Source: Mycobacterium sp. IS-1496 (GTDB lineage: Bacteria; Actinomycetota; Actinomycetes; Mycobacteriales; Mycobacteriaceae). Taken from it: a DNA stretch of 64,000 bases. How positions within the stretch are numbered: the first letter of the stretch is position 1; every line of letters starts with the position of its first letter. Positions 32,010 to 41,145 of the stretch are shown in pieces. The stretch covers positions 62,001 through 126,000 of the forward strand of contig NZ_LQIU01000034.1 in NCBI RefSeq assembly GCF_001499995.1. Reading direction: 5' to 3'. The notes under the pieces were generated by a model. The model was not told the DNA's origin, made no database searches, and worked only from the letters and a program-made list of their open reading frames with translations. A program made the position numbers and the translations under genes.

Positions 32010-34520
32010 ATGACACAACCACCAGGCAGACAACACGATCCCGCCGCCGGCGCCCCCAGATGGACGGCGCCGGCGGCGGGCTCGTTGCGCCCCGCCAGCG
32101 ATCTCGTCAAGGCGACTCAACAGCTGCTCACCGGCGGGCCGCGTCCCCTCGACACCGCAGCGCTGCGTGACGCGCTGCTCGATCTGCACGAATTCTGGCT
32201 CGGCACAAAGGCGAACGAGATCGGCATCACCGCGACCAGTGGTTTCGCGATCGTCGCGACGGGCGGGCTGGGCCGCGGCGAACTGCTGCCGTACTCGGAT
32301 CTCGATCTGATGCTGCTGCACGACAACATGCCCGCCGATGTGGTCAGCCAGGTCGCCGAGCTGTTGTGGTACCCGTTGTGGGACGCCAACATTCGGCTCG
32401 ACCACAGCGTGCGGACGGTGCCCGAGGCGCTGAAGGTCGCCGGTGAGGACATCGCGGCGGGGCTGGCGATGCTGGAGGTGCGCCACATCGCCGGCGACGC
32501 GGACCTGTCGAACCTGCTCGTCGGCGGAGCCCGCAGACAGTGGCGTACCGGCATCGCGCCGCGCTTCGCCGAACTCGTCGAGCACACCCAGGCGCGCTGG
32601 CAGCGCAGCGGCGAGATCGCCCACCGGGCCGAGCCCGACCTCAAATCCGGCCGGGGCGGGCTGCGCGACGTGCAGCTGCTCAACGCGCTGGCGATCGCTC
32701 AGTTGGCCGACGTGTACCCGAGCCCGGCACTGGCCTCGCCGACGGGCACGCTCGGCGGGGCGCACCTGGCGCTGCTCAACGTGCGCACCGAACTGCACCG
32801 GGTGTCGGGCCGCGGTCGCGACCTGCTGCTGGCGCAGTACGCCGACGAGATCGGCGCCGCGCTGCGCATCGGTGACCGGTTCGACCTGGCCCGCATGCTC
32901 TCCGACGCCGCCCGCACCATCAGCTACTACGTCGACGCCGGCCTGCGCACGGCCGCCAACGCGCTGCCGCGCCGCGGTTTCGCCGCGCTGCGCCGGCCGG
33001 TGCGCCGGCCGCTCGACGAAGGGGTCGTGGAATACGCCGGGGAGGTGATCCTCGCCCGCGACGCCCGCCCGGAGCGCGATCCCGGACTGATCCTGCGGGT
33101 GGCCGCGGCGTCGGCCACCACGGGGCTGCCGATGGCGGTGTCGACGCTGAGCCGGCTCGCCGAGAACGCGCCCGAACTGCGGACACCGTGGCCGCGGGAG
33201 GCGCTCAAGGATCTGCTCGTGATGCTGGGCGTGGGTCCGGCGGTGGTGCCGACCATCGAGGCGCTGGACCGTACCGGGCTGTGGGGCCGGCTCTTCCCCG
33301 AATGGGGGGCGGTGCGGGACCTGCCGCCGCGCGACGTCGTGCACATCTGGACCGTCGACCGTCATTCGGTGGAAACCGTCTCGCGCGCAAGTGCTTTCAC
33401 CACCCGGGTCTCACGGCCGGACCTTCTGGTGCTGGGCGCGCTGTGCCACGACATCGGTAAGGGGCGCGGCGGGGACCACAGCGTGATCGGCGCCGAGCTC
33501 GCCGATCAGATCGGCACCCGGCTGGGGTTGTGGCCGTCGGACATCGAGCTGCTGTCGAAGATGGTGCGCTATCACCTGCTGCTGCCGGACACCGCGACGC
33601 GCCGCGACCTTCAGGACCCCAAGACCATCGACGCGGTGGTGCACAAGCTCGGCGGCGACCTGGTGCTGCTGGAACTGCTGCACACGCTGGCCGAGGCGGA
33701 CTCGTTGGCCACCGGCCCGGGGGTGTGGGGCGACTGGAAGGCCTCGCTGATCGGTGACCTGGTACGGCGGTGCCGGCTGGTGATGGCGGGCGAACCGCTG
33801 CCGCATCCGGACCCGATCGACCCCCGGCATCTCGAACTGGCCGGTGCGGTCGGCGTCCACGTCGAGCTCACCCCGACCGACAGTCCCCACATCCACCAGG
33901 TGACGATGATCGCCCCGGACCGCCGCGGGCTGCTGTCCAAGGCCGCGGGCGTGCTGGCGCTGAACTCGCTGCGCGTGCACTCCGCCTCGGTGAACAGCCA
34001 TCAGGGTTCGGCGATCAACACCTTCGTGGTGTCCCCGCACTTCGGTGCGCCGCCCGCGGCCGGGCTGCTGCGCCAGCAGTTCATGCTCGCCCTCGACGGT
34101 GAACTCGACGTGCTCGCGGCGCTCGAGCGGCGCGAACGCGAGGCCGCCCAGTACGGCACCTCGCGGGCGGGGGAGATCCTCGCCGCGGTGCCGGCGAACC
34201 ACGTCCCGGCCCCACCGCGCGTCCTGTGGTCGGGCGGTGCGTCACCGGGCGAAGTCGTCGTGCAGATCCGCACCATCGACCGGGCCGGGCTGCTGGCACG
34301 GTTGACCGCGGTGTTCGAACGCGACGGGGTGGACATCGCCTGGGCGAAGGTCACCACGCTGGGATCGTCGGTGGTCGACGTGTTCGGCATCGCGGTGCCC
34401 GCCCTGGCCACCGGCAGCGACGCCGACCGCCAGACCATCCGCGCCGAACTGGAACGCGACCTCTACGCGGTGCTGCCCACCCCGCCACCACCCCCCAAGC
34501 CCGCCGAACAGGCGAGCTGA
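32010..34520 (+). CDS. glnD: PII adenylyl/uridylyltransferase GlnD
   Basis: An 836-residue bifunctional enzyme. Nucleotidyltransferase domain: VATGGLGRGELLPYSDLDLMLLHD. HD hydrolase domain: VLGALCHDIGKGRGGDHS. Two C-terminal ACT domains (about 640-710: QVTMIAPDRRGLLSKAAGVLA; about 745-825: VQIRTIDRAGLLARLTAVFE) sense glutamine. It adenylylates PII Tyr51 when nitrogen is short and removes the group when it is plentiful. Third gene of the amt operon, 67 bp after glnB. Confidence 0.96.
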   Translation: MTQPPGRQHDPAAGAPRWTAPAAGSLRPASDLVKATQQLLTGGPRPLDTAALRDALLDLHEFWLGTKANEIGITATSGFAIVATGGLGRGELLPYSDLDLMLLHDNMPADVVSQVAELLWYPLWDANIRLDHSVRTVPEALKVAGEDIAAGLAMLEVRHIAGDADLSNLLVGGARRQWRTGIAPRFAELVEHTQARWQRSGEIAHRAEPDLKSGRGGLRDVQLLNALAIAQLADVYPSPALASPTGTLGGAHLALLNVRTELHRVSGRGRDLLLAQYADEIGAALRIGDRFDLARMLSDAARTISYYVDAGLRTAANALPRRGFAALRRPVRRPLDEGVVEYAGEVILARDARPERDPGLILRVAAASATTGLPMAVSTLSRLAENAPELRTPWPREALKDLLVMLGVGPAVVPTIEALDRTGLWGRLFPEWGAVRDLPPRDVVHIWTVDRHSVETVSRASAFTTRVSRPDLLVLGALCHDIGKGRGGDHSVIGAELADQIGTRLGLWPSDIELLSKMVRYHLLLPDTATRRDLQDPKTIDAVVHKLGGDLVLLELLHTLAEADSLATGPGVWGDWKASLIGDLVRRCRLVMAGEPLPHPDPIDPRHLELAGAVGVHVELTPTDSPHIHQVTMIAPDRRGLLSKAAGVLALNSLRVHSASVNSHQGSAINTFVVSPHFGAPPAAGLLRQQFMLALDGELDVLAALERREREAAQYGTSRAGEILAAVPANHVPAPPRVLWSGGASPGEVVVQIRTIDRAGLLARLTAVFERDGVDIAWAKVTTLGSSVVDVFGIAVPALATGSDADRQTIRAELERDLYAVLPTPPPPPKPAEQAS

Positions 34521-34583
34521 GCGGGGCCGGCGCCCGAGCGCCGCCCGGCGGGGAATCAGACCTCGACCGTTAAGGTGGACACC

Positions 34584-36146
34584 GTGTTCGAATCCTTGTC
34601 CGACCGGTTGACCGGTGCCCTGCAGGGGCTGCGCAACAAAGGCCGGTTGACCGACGCCGACATCGACGCGACCGCCCGGGAGATCCGGCTGGCGCTGCTG
34701 GAGGCCGACGTCTCACTGCCGGTGGTGCGCGCGTTCGTCGCGCGCATCAAGGAACGCGCCAAGGGTGCCGAGGTCTCGGCCGCGCTGAACCCCGCCCAGC
34801 AGGTCGTCAAGATCGTCAACGAGGAGCTCATCGGCATCCTCGGCGGGGAGACCCGCCCGCTGGCCTACGCCAAGACCCCGCCGACGGTCATCATGCTCGC
34901 CGGCCTGCAGGGTTCCGGTAAGACGACGCTGGCCGGAAAGCTCGCCAAGTGGCTGCGCGGGCAGGGCCACACCCCGCTGCTGGTGGCCTGCGACCTGCAG
35001 CGTCCCGGCGCCGTCAACCAGCTCCAGATCGTCGGCGAGCGCGCCGGTGTGTCGGTGTTCGCGCCGCACCCCGGTACCGCGCCCGGCGCGCCGGAGGTCA
35101 AGGGCACCGCTGACCCGGTCGCGGTGGCCGCCGCGGGCCTCGCCGAGGCCAGGGCCAAGCACTTCGACGTCGTGATCGTCGACACCGCGGGCCGGCTGGG
35201 CATCGACGAGGAGCTGATGGGTCAGGCCGCCGCGATCCGCGCCGCCGTCGACCCCGACGAGGTGCTGTTCGTCCTCGACGCGATGATCGGCCAGGACGCG
35301 GTCACCACCGCCGAGGCGTTCCGGGAGGGCGTCGGGTTCACCGGCGTCGTGCTGACCAAACTCGACGGCGACGCCCGCGGCGGCGCCGCGCTGTCGGTCC
35401 GCGAGGTCACCGGCGTGCCGATCCTGTTCGCCTCGGCCGGGGAGAAGCTCGAGGACTTCGACGTCTTCCACCCCGACCGGATGGCCAGCCGGATCCTCGG
35501 CATGGGCGACGTGCTGACCCTCATCGAGCAGGCCGAACAGCATTTCGACGCGGCGCAGGCCGAGGCCACCGCGGCCAAGATCGGCAGCGGCGAGCTCACC
35601 CTCGAGGACTTCCTCGAGCAGATGCTCGCCATCCGCAAGATGGGCCCGATCGGCAACCTGCTCGGCATGCTCCCCGGCGCAGGCCAGATGAAGGATGCGC
35701 TGGCCGCCGTCGACGACAGCCAACTCGACCGGGTGCAGGCCATCATCCGCGGTATGACACCGGCCGAACGCGCCGATCCGAAGATCATCAACGCCTCCCG
35801 CCGGCTCCGGATCGCCAACGGCTCCGGCGTGACGGTGTCCGAGGTCAATCAGCTCGTCGACCGGTTCTTCGAGGCCCGCAAGATGATGTCGCAGATGGCA
35901 GGCCAGATGGGCATGCCGTTCGGGCGCGGCAAGAACACCCGTAAGGCCGCGAAGGGCAAGAACAAGCAGAAGGGCAAGAAGGGTCGGGGTCCGACACCGC
36001 CGAAGAACCGCAACCCGCTCGGCGCGGGCATGCCCGGGATGCCCGCCGGGTTCCCCGACCTGTCGAACATGCCCAAGGGCCTCGACGAGCTGCCGCCCGG
36101 TCTGGCCGACTTCGACCTGAGCAAGCTGAAGTTCCCCAAGAACTGA
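34584..36146 (+). CDS. ffh: Signal recognition particle protein Ffh
   Basis: About 520 residues from GTG 34584 (FESLSDRLTGALQGLRNKG is the usual N-terminus; GTG 34575 would add three residues). N and G domains: GLQGSGKTTLAGKLA, DTAGRLGIDEELM, TKLDGDARGGAAL. M domain from about 325 with Met-rich helices (EQMLAIRKMGPIGNLLGMLPG) and IINASRRLRIANGSG, the 4.5S RNA-binding motif. A Lys-rich linker and a Pro/Met tail end it. It binds signal sequences at the ribosome; FtsY above is its receptor. Confidence 0.96.
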   Translation: MFESLSDRLTGALQGLRNKGRLTDADIDATAREIRLALLEADVSLPVVRAFVARIKERAKGAEVSAALNPAQQVVKIVNEELIGILGGETRPLAYAKTPPTVIMLAGLQGSGKTTLAGKLAKWLRGQGHTPLLVACDLQRPGAVNQLQIVGERAGVSVFAPHPGTAPGAPEVKGTADPVAVAAAGLAEARAKHFDVVIVDTAGRLGIDEELMGQAAAIRAAVDPDEVLFVLDAMIGQDAVTTAEAFREGVGFTGVVLTKLDGDARGGAALSVREVTGVPILFASAGEKLEDFDVFHPDRMASRILGMGDVLTLIEQAEQHFDAAQAEATAAKIGSGELTLEDFLEQMLAIRKMGPIGNLLGMLPGAGQMKDALAAVDDSQLDRVQAIIRGMTPAERADPKIINASRRLRIANGSGVTVSEVNQLVDRFFEARKMMSQMAGQMGMPFGRGKNTRKAAKGKNKQKGKKGRGPTPPKNRNPLGAGMPGMPAGFPDLSNMPKGLDELPPGLADFDLSKLKFPKN

Positions 36147-37252
36147 TGCGCGCGCTGCACGTGCGCGGCCGCGGACTGCCCGACGGGCAGCCGGTCGAGT
36201 GGTGGGTGGTCGATGAGGGCTCGCCCGAAGAGGGTGGATCCCGCGGCGTCTTGCGCGCTGAACCCGTCGCCGGCGCCGACACCGTCTTCGACGGTGGCTG
36301 GATCGTGCCCGGACTGGTCGACGCGCACTGCCATGTCGGGCTCGGGCCGGTGCCCGGAGGTGCGGTCGGCATCGAGGAGGCGGCCGCGCAGGCCGAGACC
36401 GAACGCGGCGTCGGCGCGCTGCTGCTGCGCGACTGCGGTTCGCCCACCGACACCCGCAGCCTCGACGACCGCGACGATCTGCCGCGGATCATCCGCGCCG
36501 GGCGGCACGTGGCCAAACCCAAGCGCTACATCGCCGGTTACGCCGTCGACGTCGAGGACGAATCGCACCTGCCCGCGATCGTCGCCGAGCAGGCGCGCCG
36601 CGGCGACGGCTGGGTGAAGCTGGTCGGCGACTGGATCGACCGGTCGATCGGCGATCTGGCGCCGCTGTGGGACGACGAGATCCTCAAGCAGGCGATCGAC
36701 GCAGCCCACGCCAACGGCGCCCGGGTGACCGCGCACGTCTTCGGCGAGGATGCGCTGCCCGGGCTGATCGGCGCCGGGATCGACTGCATCGAACACGGCA
36801 CCGGCCTCACCGACGACACCATCGAGATGATGGTCGAACGCGGCACCGCGCTCGTGCCGACTCTGATCAACCTCGAGAACTTCCCGGGCATCGCCGATTC
36901 GGCGGGCAAGTACCCGACCTACGCCGCCCACATGCGCGACCTCCACCGGCGCAGCTATGCACGCGTGGCCGCCGCCCGCGAAGCCGGTGTGCCCATCTAC
37001 GCGGGCACCGACGCCGGCAGCACGATCGCCCACGGCCGCATCGGTGACGAGATCGACGCCCTGCGCGGAATCGGGATGAGCGCGACCGATGCGCTGGGGG
37101 CGGCGTGCTGGGATGCGCGCGCCTGGCTGGGCCGGCCGGCTCTGGTCGACGGCGCGCCCGCTGATCTGGTCTGCTACGCCGACGATCCGCGCCGCGGTGC
37201 CGCCGTCGTCAACGACCCGGCCATGGTGATCCTGCGAGGCCGGGTCTTCTAG
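36146..37252 (+). CDS. Amidohydrolase family protein (Rv2915c-like)
   Basis: A 368-residue metal-dependent amidohydrolase. VPGLVDAHCHVGLG is the first metal site (HxH pattern D-A-H-C-H), GWVKLVGDW the position of the bridging Lys, VTAHVFGEDALPGLIGAGIDCIEHGTGL the later His sites, and YAGTDAGSTIAHG the catalytic Asp. The start ATG shares its A with the ffh stop, so it is coupled to ffh. Substrate unknown. Confidence 0.88.
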   Translation: MRALHVRGRGLPDGQPVEWWVVDEGSPEEGGSRGVLRAEPVAGADTVFDGGWIVPGLVDAHCHVGLGPVPGGAVGIEEAAAQAETERGVGALLLRDCGSPTDTRSLDDRDDLPRIIRAGRHVAKPKRYIAGYAVDVEDESHLPAIVAEQARRGDGWVKLVGDWIDRSIGDLAPLWDDEILKQAIDAAHANGARVTAHVFGEDALPGLIGAGIDCIEHGTGLTDDTIEMMVERGTALVPTLINLENFPGIADSAGKYPTYAAHMRDLHRRSYARVAAAREAGVPIYAGTDAGSTIAHGRIGDEIDALRGIGMSATDALGAACWDARAWLGRPALVDGAPADLVCYADDPRRGAAVVNDPAMVILRGRVF

Positions 37253-37266
37253 CGCTCGGCCGTAGG

Positions 37267-38121
37267 TCAGGGCTGGCTGAAGCCCCAGTCGAACAACCCG
37301 ATCGCCTGACCGTACAGATCGCCGGTGCCGTACATCTGCACCACGACCAGGCGGCGGGTACCACGCTGTGCCGCACCGAGATACGTCTTGCGGGCGAGGT
37401 TCGTGAAACCCGTCTTGCCTGCGATGTCGCCGGGGTAGCGGCTGAGCAACTCGTTCTGGTTGGTCAGCGTCTTACCCGGGAACGACGCCGACGGCGACCG
37501 CATGATCTGCGCGATCAACGGATACTTCAACGCGGCCCGCAACATCACGGCCAGATCATGCGGTGTGGTGATCGACTCCCAACCGGGTCCGTCGAGCCCG
37601 GACGGCGACGAGGCCCTGGTGGCCTTCGCGCCGACCAGCGCGGCCTTGCGGTTCATCGCCGCGACCGCGGCGCGCTGGCCGCCCAGCATGTCGGCGAGCA
37701 TGTTGGCCGCATCGTTGCCCGACACCATGAGCAAGGCCGCCAGCAACTGGCGGGTGGTGTAGGCCTGGCCGGGTTCGAGTCCGACACAAGAACATTCGAC
37801 CTGGGTGTGCGACGCGTTGGCCCGCGCGAAGTTGTCCGGCGAGAGATGGTCGAGCACCACCATGGCGAGCAGGACCTTGATCGTGCTCGCGGGGGCGTGC
37901 GGTTCGTAGGGATTGCGGCTGGCCAGGACCCGGCCCGAGTCGAGGTCCGCGAGCAGCCAGGCCTGTGCCGGGCCCTCGGGCAGGGTGACGGCGCCCGCCG
38001 GTTGCGGTTGGGCAACGGCGGCAGGCGATCCCGTCACCACGCCGACCGACGACATCGTCATCACGAGCGCGCATCCCGCGATGAGCGTCCGCGACCACCA
38101 CCGCGAACGCGAACAGGCCAC
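37267..38121 (-). CDS. D-alanyl-D-alanine carboxypeptidase-like protein, copy 1
   Basis: A 284-residue secreted penicillin-binding-protein-type enzyme (S11/DacB). Signal peptide at about 1-37 (AGCALVMTMSSVGVV ... AVAQ). Active-site motifs: S79-T-I-K82 (ASTIK), S134-G-N (VSGNDAAN) and KTG (AGKTGFTN). A Cys pair VECSCVG is unusual for the family but shared with its neighbour, so it probably forms a structural disulfide. It trims peptidoglycan stem peptides. Lies in tandem with the paralogue at 38204, separated by 82 bp; the M. tuberculosis counterpart of the pair is dacB2 (Rv2911). Confidence 0.9.
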   Translation of the reverse strand: MACSRSRWWSRTLIAGCALVMTMSSVGVVTGSPAAVAQPQPAGAVTLPEGPAQAWLLADLDSGRVLASRNPYEPHAPASTIKVLLAMVVLDHLSPDNFARANASHTQVECSCVGLEPGQAYTTRQLLAALLMVSGNDAANMLADMLGGQRAAVAAMNRKAALVGAKATRASSPSGLDGPGWESITTPHDLAVMLRAALKYPLIAQIMRSPSASFPGKTLTNQNELLSRYPGDIAGKTGFTNLARKTYLGAAQRGTRRLVVVQMYGTGDLYGQAIGLFDWGFSQP

Positions 38122-38203
38122 GGCGCCAGAGCCTAACGGCGCTTACGCCTCGGATCGGTCTCGAAACCGTTGCGAGTCAATGACATCGTGTTTCGGTCGG
38201 CCG

Positions 38204-39079
38204 CTACAGAGCTCCGACGCTCGCGCTGCGGTCCAGCCCGAAACCCCAGTCGAGAAGGCCGGCCGCCTGATCCCAGTAGGTGGGGCCACCCTCCTTGACC
38301 AGCCCGTGCATGAGCACGACCACCAGCCGCCGGCCGTCACGCTGGGCCGCGCCGACGAACGTCTTGCGGGCGATGTCGGTGAACCCGGTCTTGCCGCCGA
38401 TGGCGCCGGGGTAGCGGCGCAACAGCTCGTTCTGGTTGACCAGGACGGCGTCCCCGGCCTTCGTCGGGAACACCGTCGAGGGCATGGCGGTGATCTGGGC
38501 GAACACCGGATCGGCCATCGCTGCCCGGAAGATCACGGCAAGGTCGTGGGGGGTGGACCAGAACGGCATCCCGGGCCCGTCCAATCCCGACGGGGTCGCC
38601 ACATTGGTGCCGTACGCGCCGAGCAGGGCGGCTCTGCCGTTCATCTTCGCCACGGCGGCGTCCATACCGCCGAGCATGCGGGCCAGCGTGTTGGCGGCGT
38701 CGTTGCCCGACACCAGCAACAGGGCCTCGAGCAGCTGACGGGCGGTGTACTCGCGCCCCGGGGCCACCCCGGCACAGTTGCACTCCACCCTGGTGTCCGC
38801 CTCCTCGGCCACGATCGTCGTGTCCAGCGGCACCTCGTCGAGCACCACCTGGGCGAGCAGCGTCTTGATCGTGCTGGCGGGGGCGTAGCGGGTGTTGTCG
38901 TTGCGGCCGGCCAGCACCTGGCCGGTGTCCATGTCCGCCACGATCCACGCCTCCGCCGGACCGGCGGGAATCGGGACCGACCCAGCGGGCTGGATGTCGA
39001 TGTCGGCGGTCGCGGCGGGTGCGGCGACGAGCCCCAGCGCGGTGAGCAGGATTGCGAGCAGAGTGACGAGCCTCCCCAT
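38204..39079 (-). CDS. dacB2: D-alanyl-D-alanine carboxypeptidase-like protein, copy 2
   Basis: A 291-residue paralogue of the preceding gene. Signal peptide about 1-25 (LVTLLAILLTALGLVAAPAATA), S69-T-I-K72, VSGNDAAN and GGKTGFTD active-site motifs, plus VECNCAG with the same Cys spacing as copy 1. Nearest M. tuberculosis homologue by position is Rv2911 (dacB2). Which of the two copies is the true orthologue is not decidable here. Periplasmic peptidoglycan trimming. Confidence 0.88.
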   Translation of the reverse strand: MGRLVTLLAILLTALGLVAAPAATADIDIQPAGSVPIPAGPAEAWIVADMDTGQVLAGRNDNTRYAPASTIKTLLAQVVLDEVPLDTTIVAEEADTRVECNCAGVAPGREYTARQLLEALLLVSGNDAANTLARMLGGMDAAVAKMNGRAALLGAYGTNVATPSGLDGPGMPFWSTPHDLAVIFRAAMADPVFAQITAMPSTVFPTKAGDAVLVNQNELLRRYPGAIGGKTGFTDIARKTFVGAAQRDGRRLVVVLMHGLVKEGGPTYWDQAAGLLDWGFGLDRSASVGAL

Positions 39080-39111
39080 GGCGGGTGAGCCTAATCGTGT
39101 TCAATCGATCC

Positions 39112-39531
39112 ATGTTGAGCCTGGCGGAAATCTCGGACCGGCTGGAGATCCAGCAGTTGATGGTCGACTACTCCTCGGCGATCGACCAGCGCCGGTTCGA
39201 CGACCTCGACCGGGTGTTCACCCCGGACGCCTACATCGACTACCGCGCCACGGGCGGCGTGGACGGTCCGTACCCCGAGGTGAAGAAGTGGTTGGCCGAC
39301 GTGCTGCCCAACTTCCCGGCCTACTCACACCTGGTGGGCAACTTCGACGTCCGGGTGTCCGGTGACACGGCGACCTCGCGCACGATCTGCTTCAACCCGA
39401 TGGTGATGGGCGGTGACAGCGGACAGGTGTACTTCGTCGGCATCTGGTACGTCGACGAGTTCGCCCGCACCGCCGACGGGTGGCGGATGACCCGCCGCGT
39501 CGAGGAGAAGTGCTTCGACAAGCTGGTGTGA
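39112..39531 (+). CDS. SnoaL-like nuclear transport factor 2-fold protein (Rv2910c-like)
   Basis: A 139-residue protein from ATG 39112 (GTG 39085 is an alternative). LAEISDRLEIQQLMVDYSSAIDQRRFDDLDRVFTPDAYIDY is the typical NTF2-like opening of mycobacterial SnoaL/dehydratase-like proteins; the C-terminal strands WYVDEFARTADGWRMTRR complete the fold. It may bind a steroid- or polyketide-like ligand. Divergent from the carboxypeptidases with about 30 bp between starts. Confidence 0.8.
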   Translation: MLSLAEISDRLEIQQLMVDYSSAIDQRRFDDLDRVFTPDAYIDYRATGGVDGPYPEVKKWLADVLPNFPAYSHLVGNFDVRVSGDTATSRTICFNPMVMGGDSGQVYFVGIWYVDEFARTADGWRMTRRVEEKCFDKLV

Positions 39532-39547
39532 GCGCGGCGACGAAGGG

Positions 39548-40186
39548 TCAGGCCGGTCGCTGGGCGGTGATCGTGTGGCGGGGGAGCCGACCGTCGGCCC
39601 GGGTCTGCACGGTGACGGTCAGCCCGGCCCGTTCCAGCGCGGCGACGATGTCGTCCACCGGACGCAGCCGGAAACCGTACGGCGTCACGGGCAGCCGGCG
39701 CATCCCCTCCGGATCACCCACGCCGATGGCGGCGCGGCCGCCGGGCCGCAGGGTCCGCGCGAATTCGGTGCACACGGCATCCAGATCGTCGACGAAGTAC
39801 AGGGTGTTGACGGTGATCGCCGCGTCGAGCGTGGCGTCGCCGAGCGGCAGCGCGGTGAGCGAACCCTCTGCAAGCTGCAGCCGGCCGCTGTCGATGTCGC
39901 GGCGGAACTGCCGCCGGGCCCGGTCGAGCATGTCGCCGGAGAGCTCCACACCGTGCACCGTGCCGCCGGTGCCGACCGCGTCGACGAGCAGGCGCAGGCC
40001 CGCGCCGCCCCCGAATCCGATGTCGGCGGCAACCCCGCCGGCCGGCACCTGCGCGGCGGCCACCGCCGTCGCGATGGCCTGGCCGTTACCGCGGTTGAGG
40101 GCTCCGGCGACGACTCCGCCGAGGCGTCCGTGCGGGCGGCCCAGCTGTTCGGCCATGCTGGTGAGCAGTCTTTGACGTAGTGGCAT
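39548..40186 (-). CDS. SAM-dependent class I methyltransferase
   Basis: A 212-residue methyltransferase. VAADIGFGGGAGLRLL is the SAM-binding motif I, VHGVELSGDM motif II, and DAAITVNTLYFVDD motif IV. RPGGRAAIGVGDPEGMRRLP closes the core. I start at ATG 40186; longer frames run into the rpsP promoter region. Substrate unknown. It converges on the SnoaL-like gene. Confidence 0.82.
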   Translation of the reverse strand: MPLRQRLLTSMAEQLGRPHGRLGGVVAGALNRGNGQAIATAVAAAQVPAGGVAADIGFGGGAGLRLLVDAVGTGGTVHGVELSGDMLDRARRQFRRDIDSGRLQLAEGSLTALPLGDATLDAAITVNTLYFVDDLDAVCTEFARTLRPGGRAAIGVGDPEGMRRLPVTPYGFRLRPVDDIVAALERAGLTVTVQTRADGRLPRHTITAQRPA

Positions 40187-40210
40187 GGCACCAGTGTGCC
40201 CGGTATGAGC

Positions 40211-40243
40211 GATTTCCGACCGGGCCCGCCGGTCTGGCACAAT
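40211..40243 (+). promoter_or_regulatory. rpsP promoter, shared signature with rplS
   Basis: GATTTC (40211-40216), 16 bases, then GTCTGGCACAAT, with CACAAT (40238-40243) as the -10 and TTCCGA as a weak -35, 18 bp apart. The same words at the same spacing occur upstream of rplS. The leader to the rpsP start is about 120 nt. Confidence 0.6.
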
Positions 40244-40368
40244 GGACCGCTGTCCGCCCGCGACTCCGGCCGCGCGGTGGTCACACACGCGAGGCAAAAC
40301 CGGATCGGGCAACCCCGCCCGCATCGCTGAATTGCAGCGTGGCAACGCATGAGGAGTATCGCTTCACC

Positions 40369-40878
40369 ATGGCTGTCAAGATCAAGCTGACCCGTCTGGG
40401 CAAGATCCGCAACCCCCAGTACCGCATCGTCGTCGCCGACGCGCGCACCCGCCGCGACGGCCGCTCCATCGAGGTCATCGGCCGGTACCACCCCAAGGAG
40501 GAGCCGAGCCTGATCCAGGTCGACTCCGAGCGCGCCCAGTACTGGCTCGGCGTCGGCGCGCAGCCCACCGAACCGGTGCTGCAGCTGCTCAAGATCACCG
40601 GCGACTGGCAGAAGTTCAAGGGTCTGCCGGGCGCGGAGGGCACGCTCAAGGTCAAGGAGCCCAAGCCCAGCAAGCTCGATCTGTTCAACGCCGCTCTGGC
40701 CGAGGCCGAGGGCGGGCCGAGCACCGAGGCCACCCAGCCGAAGAAGAAGAAGGCGCCCGCAGCCAAGAAGGCGGCCTCCGACATCGAGGCGACCGCCGAT
40801 CCGGCCGGTAACGCCGACAAGTCCGAGCCCGCCGCTGAGGGCGAGGACGCCACGGTCGCCGGCGCCACTGAGAGCTGA
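40369..40878 (+). CDS. rpsP: 30S ribosomal protein S16
   Basis: 169 residues. AVKIKLTRLGKIRNPQYRIVVADARTRRDGR and EVIGRYHPKEE are S16 signatures. Beyond the normal about 110-residue core there is a Lys/Ala/Glu-rich C-terminal extension (PKKKKAPAAKKAASD ...), as in other mycobacteria. ATG 40369 with GAGGAG about 13 nt upstream. First gene of the rpsP-khpA-rimM-trmD cluster. Confidence 0.97.
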   Translation: MAVKIKLTRLGKIRNPQYRIVVADARTRRDGRSIEVIGRYHPKEEPSLIQVDSERAQYWLGVGAQPTEPVLQLLKITGDWQKFKGLPGAEGTLKVKEPKPSKLDLFNAALAEAEGGPSTEATQPKKKKAPAAKKAASDIEATADPAGNADKSEPAAEGEDATVAGATES

Positions 40879-40886
40879 GCGGCACC

Positions 40887-41129
40887 GTGAGCTCAGTCGT
40901 CGTCGACGCTGTCGAACACCTCGTCCGCGGAATCGTCGACAATCCCGACGATGTGCGGGTCGACATGGTGACCAACCGGCGCGGTCGGACGGTCGAGGTG
41001 CATGTGCACCCCGAAGACCTCGGCAAGGTCATCGGTCGCGGCGGTCGCACTGCGACGGCGCTGCGCACCCTGGTCGCCGGCATCGGCGGGCGGGGCATCC
41101 GCGTCGACGTGGTGGACACCGACCAGTAG
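40887..41129 (+). CDS. khpA: KH-domain RNA-binding protein KhpA
   Basis: 80 residues, the Rv2908c counterpart. VVVDAVEHLVRGIVDNPDDVRVD and the KH motif HVHPEDLGKVIGRGGRTATALRTLV (GxxG as GRGG). It binds RNA, usually with KhpB. GTG start 8 bp after rpsP. Confidence 0.94.
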   Translation: MSSVVVDAVEHLVRGIVDNPDDVRVDMVTNRRGRTVEVHVHPEDLGKVIGRGGRTATALRTLVAGIGGRGIRVDVVDTDQ

Positions 41130-41145
41130 CGAACGAACACCGTTC

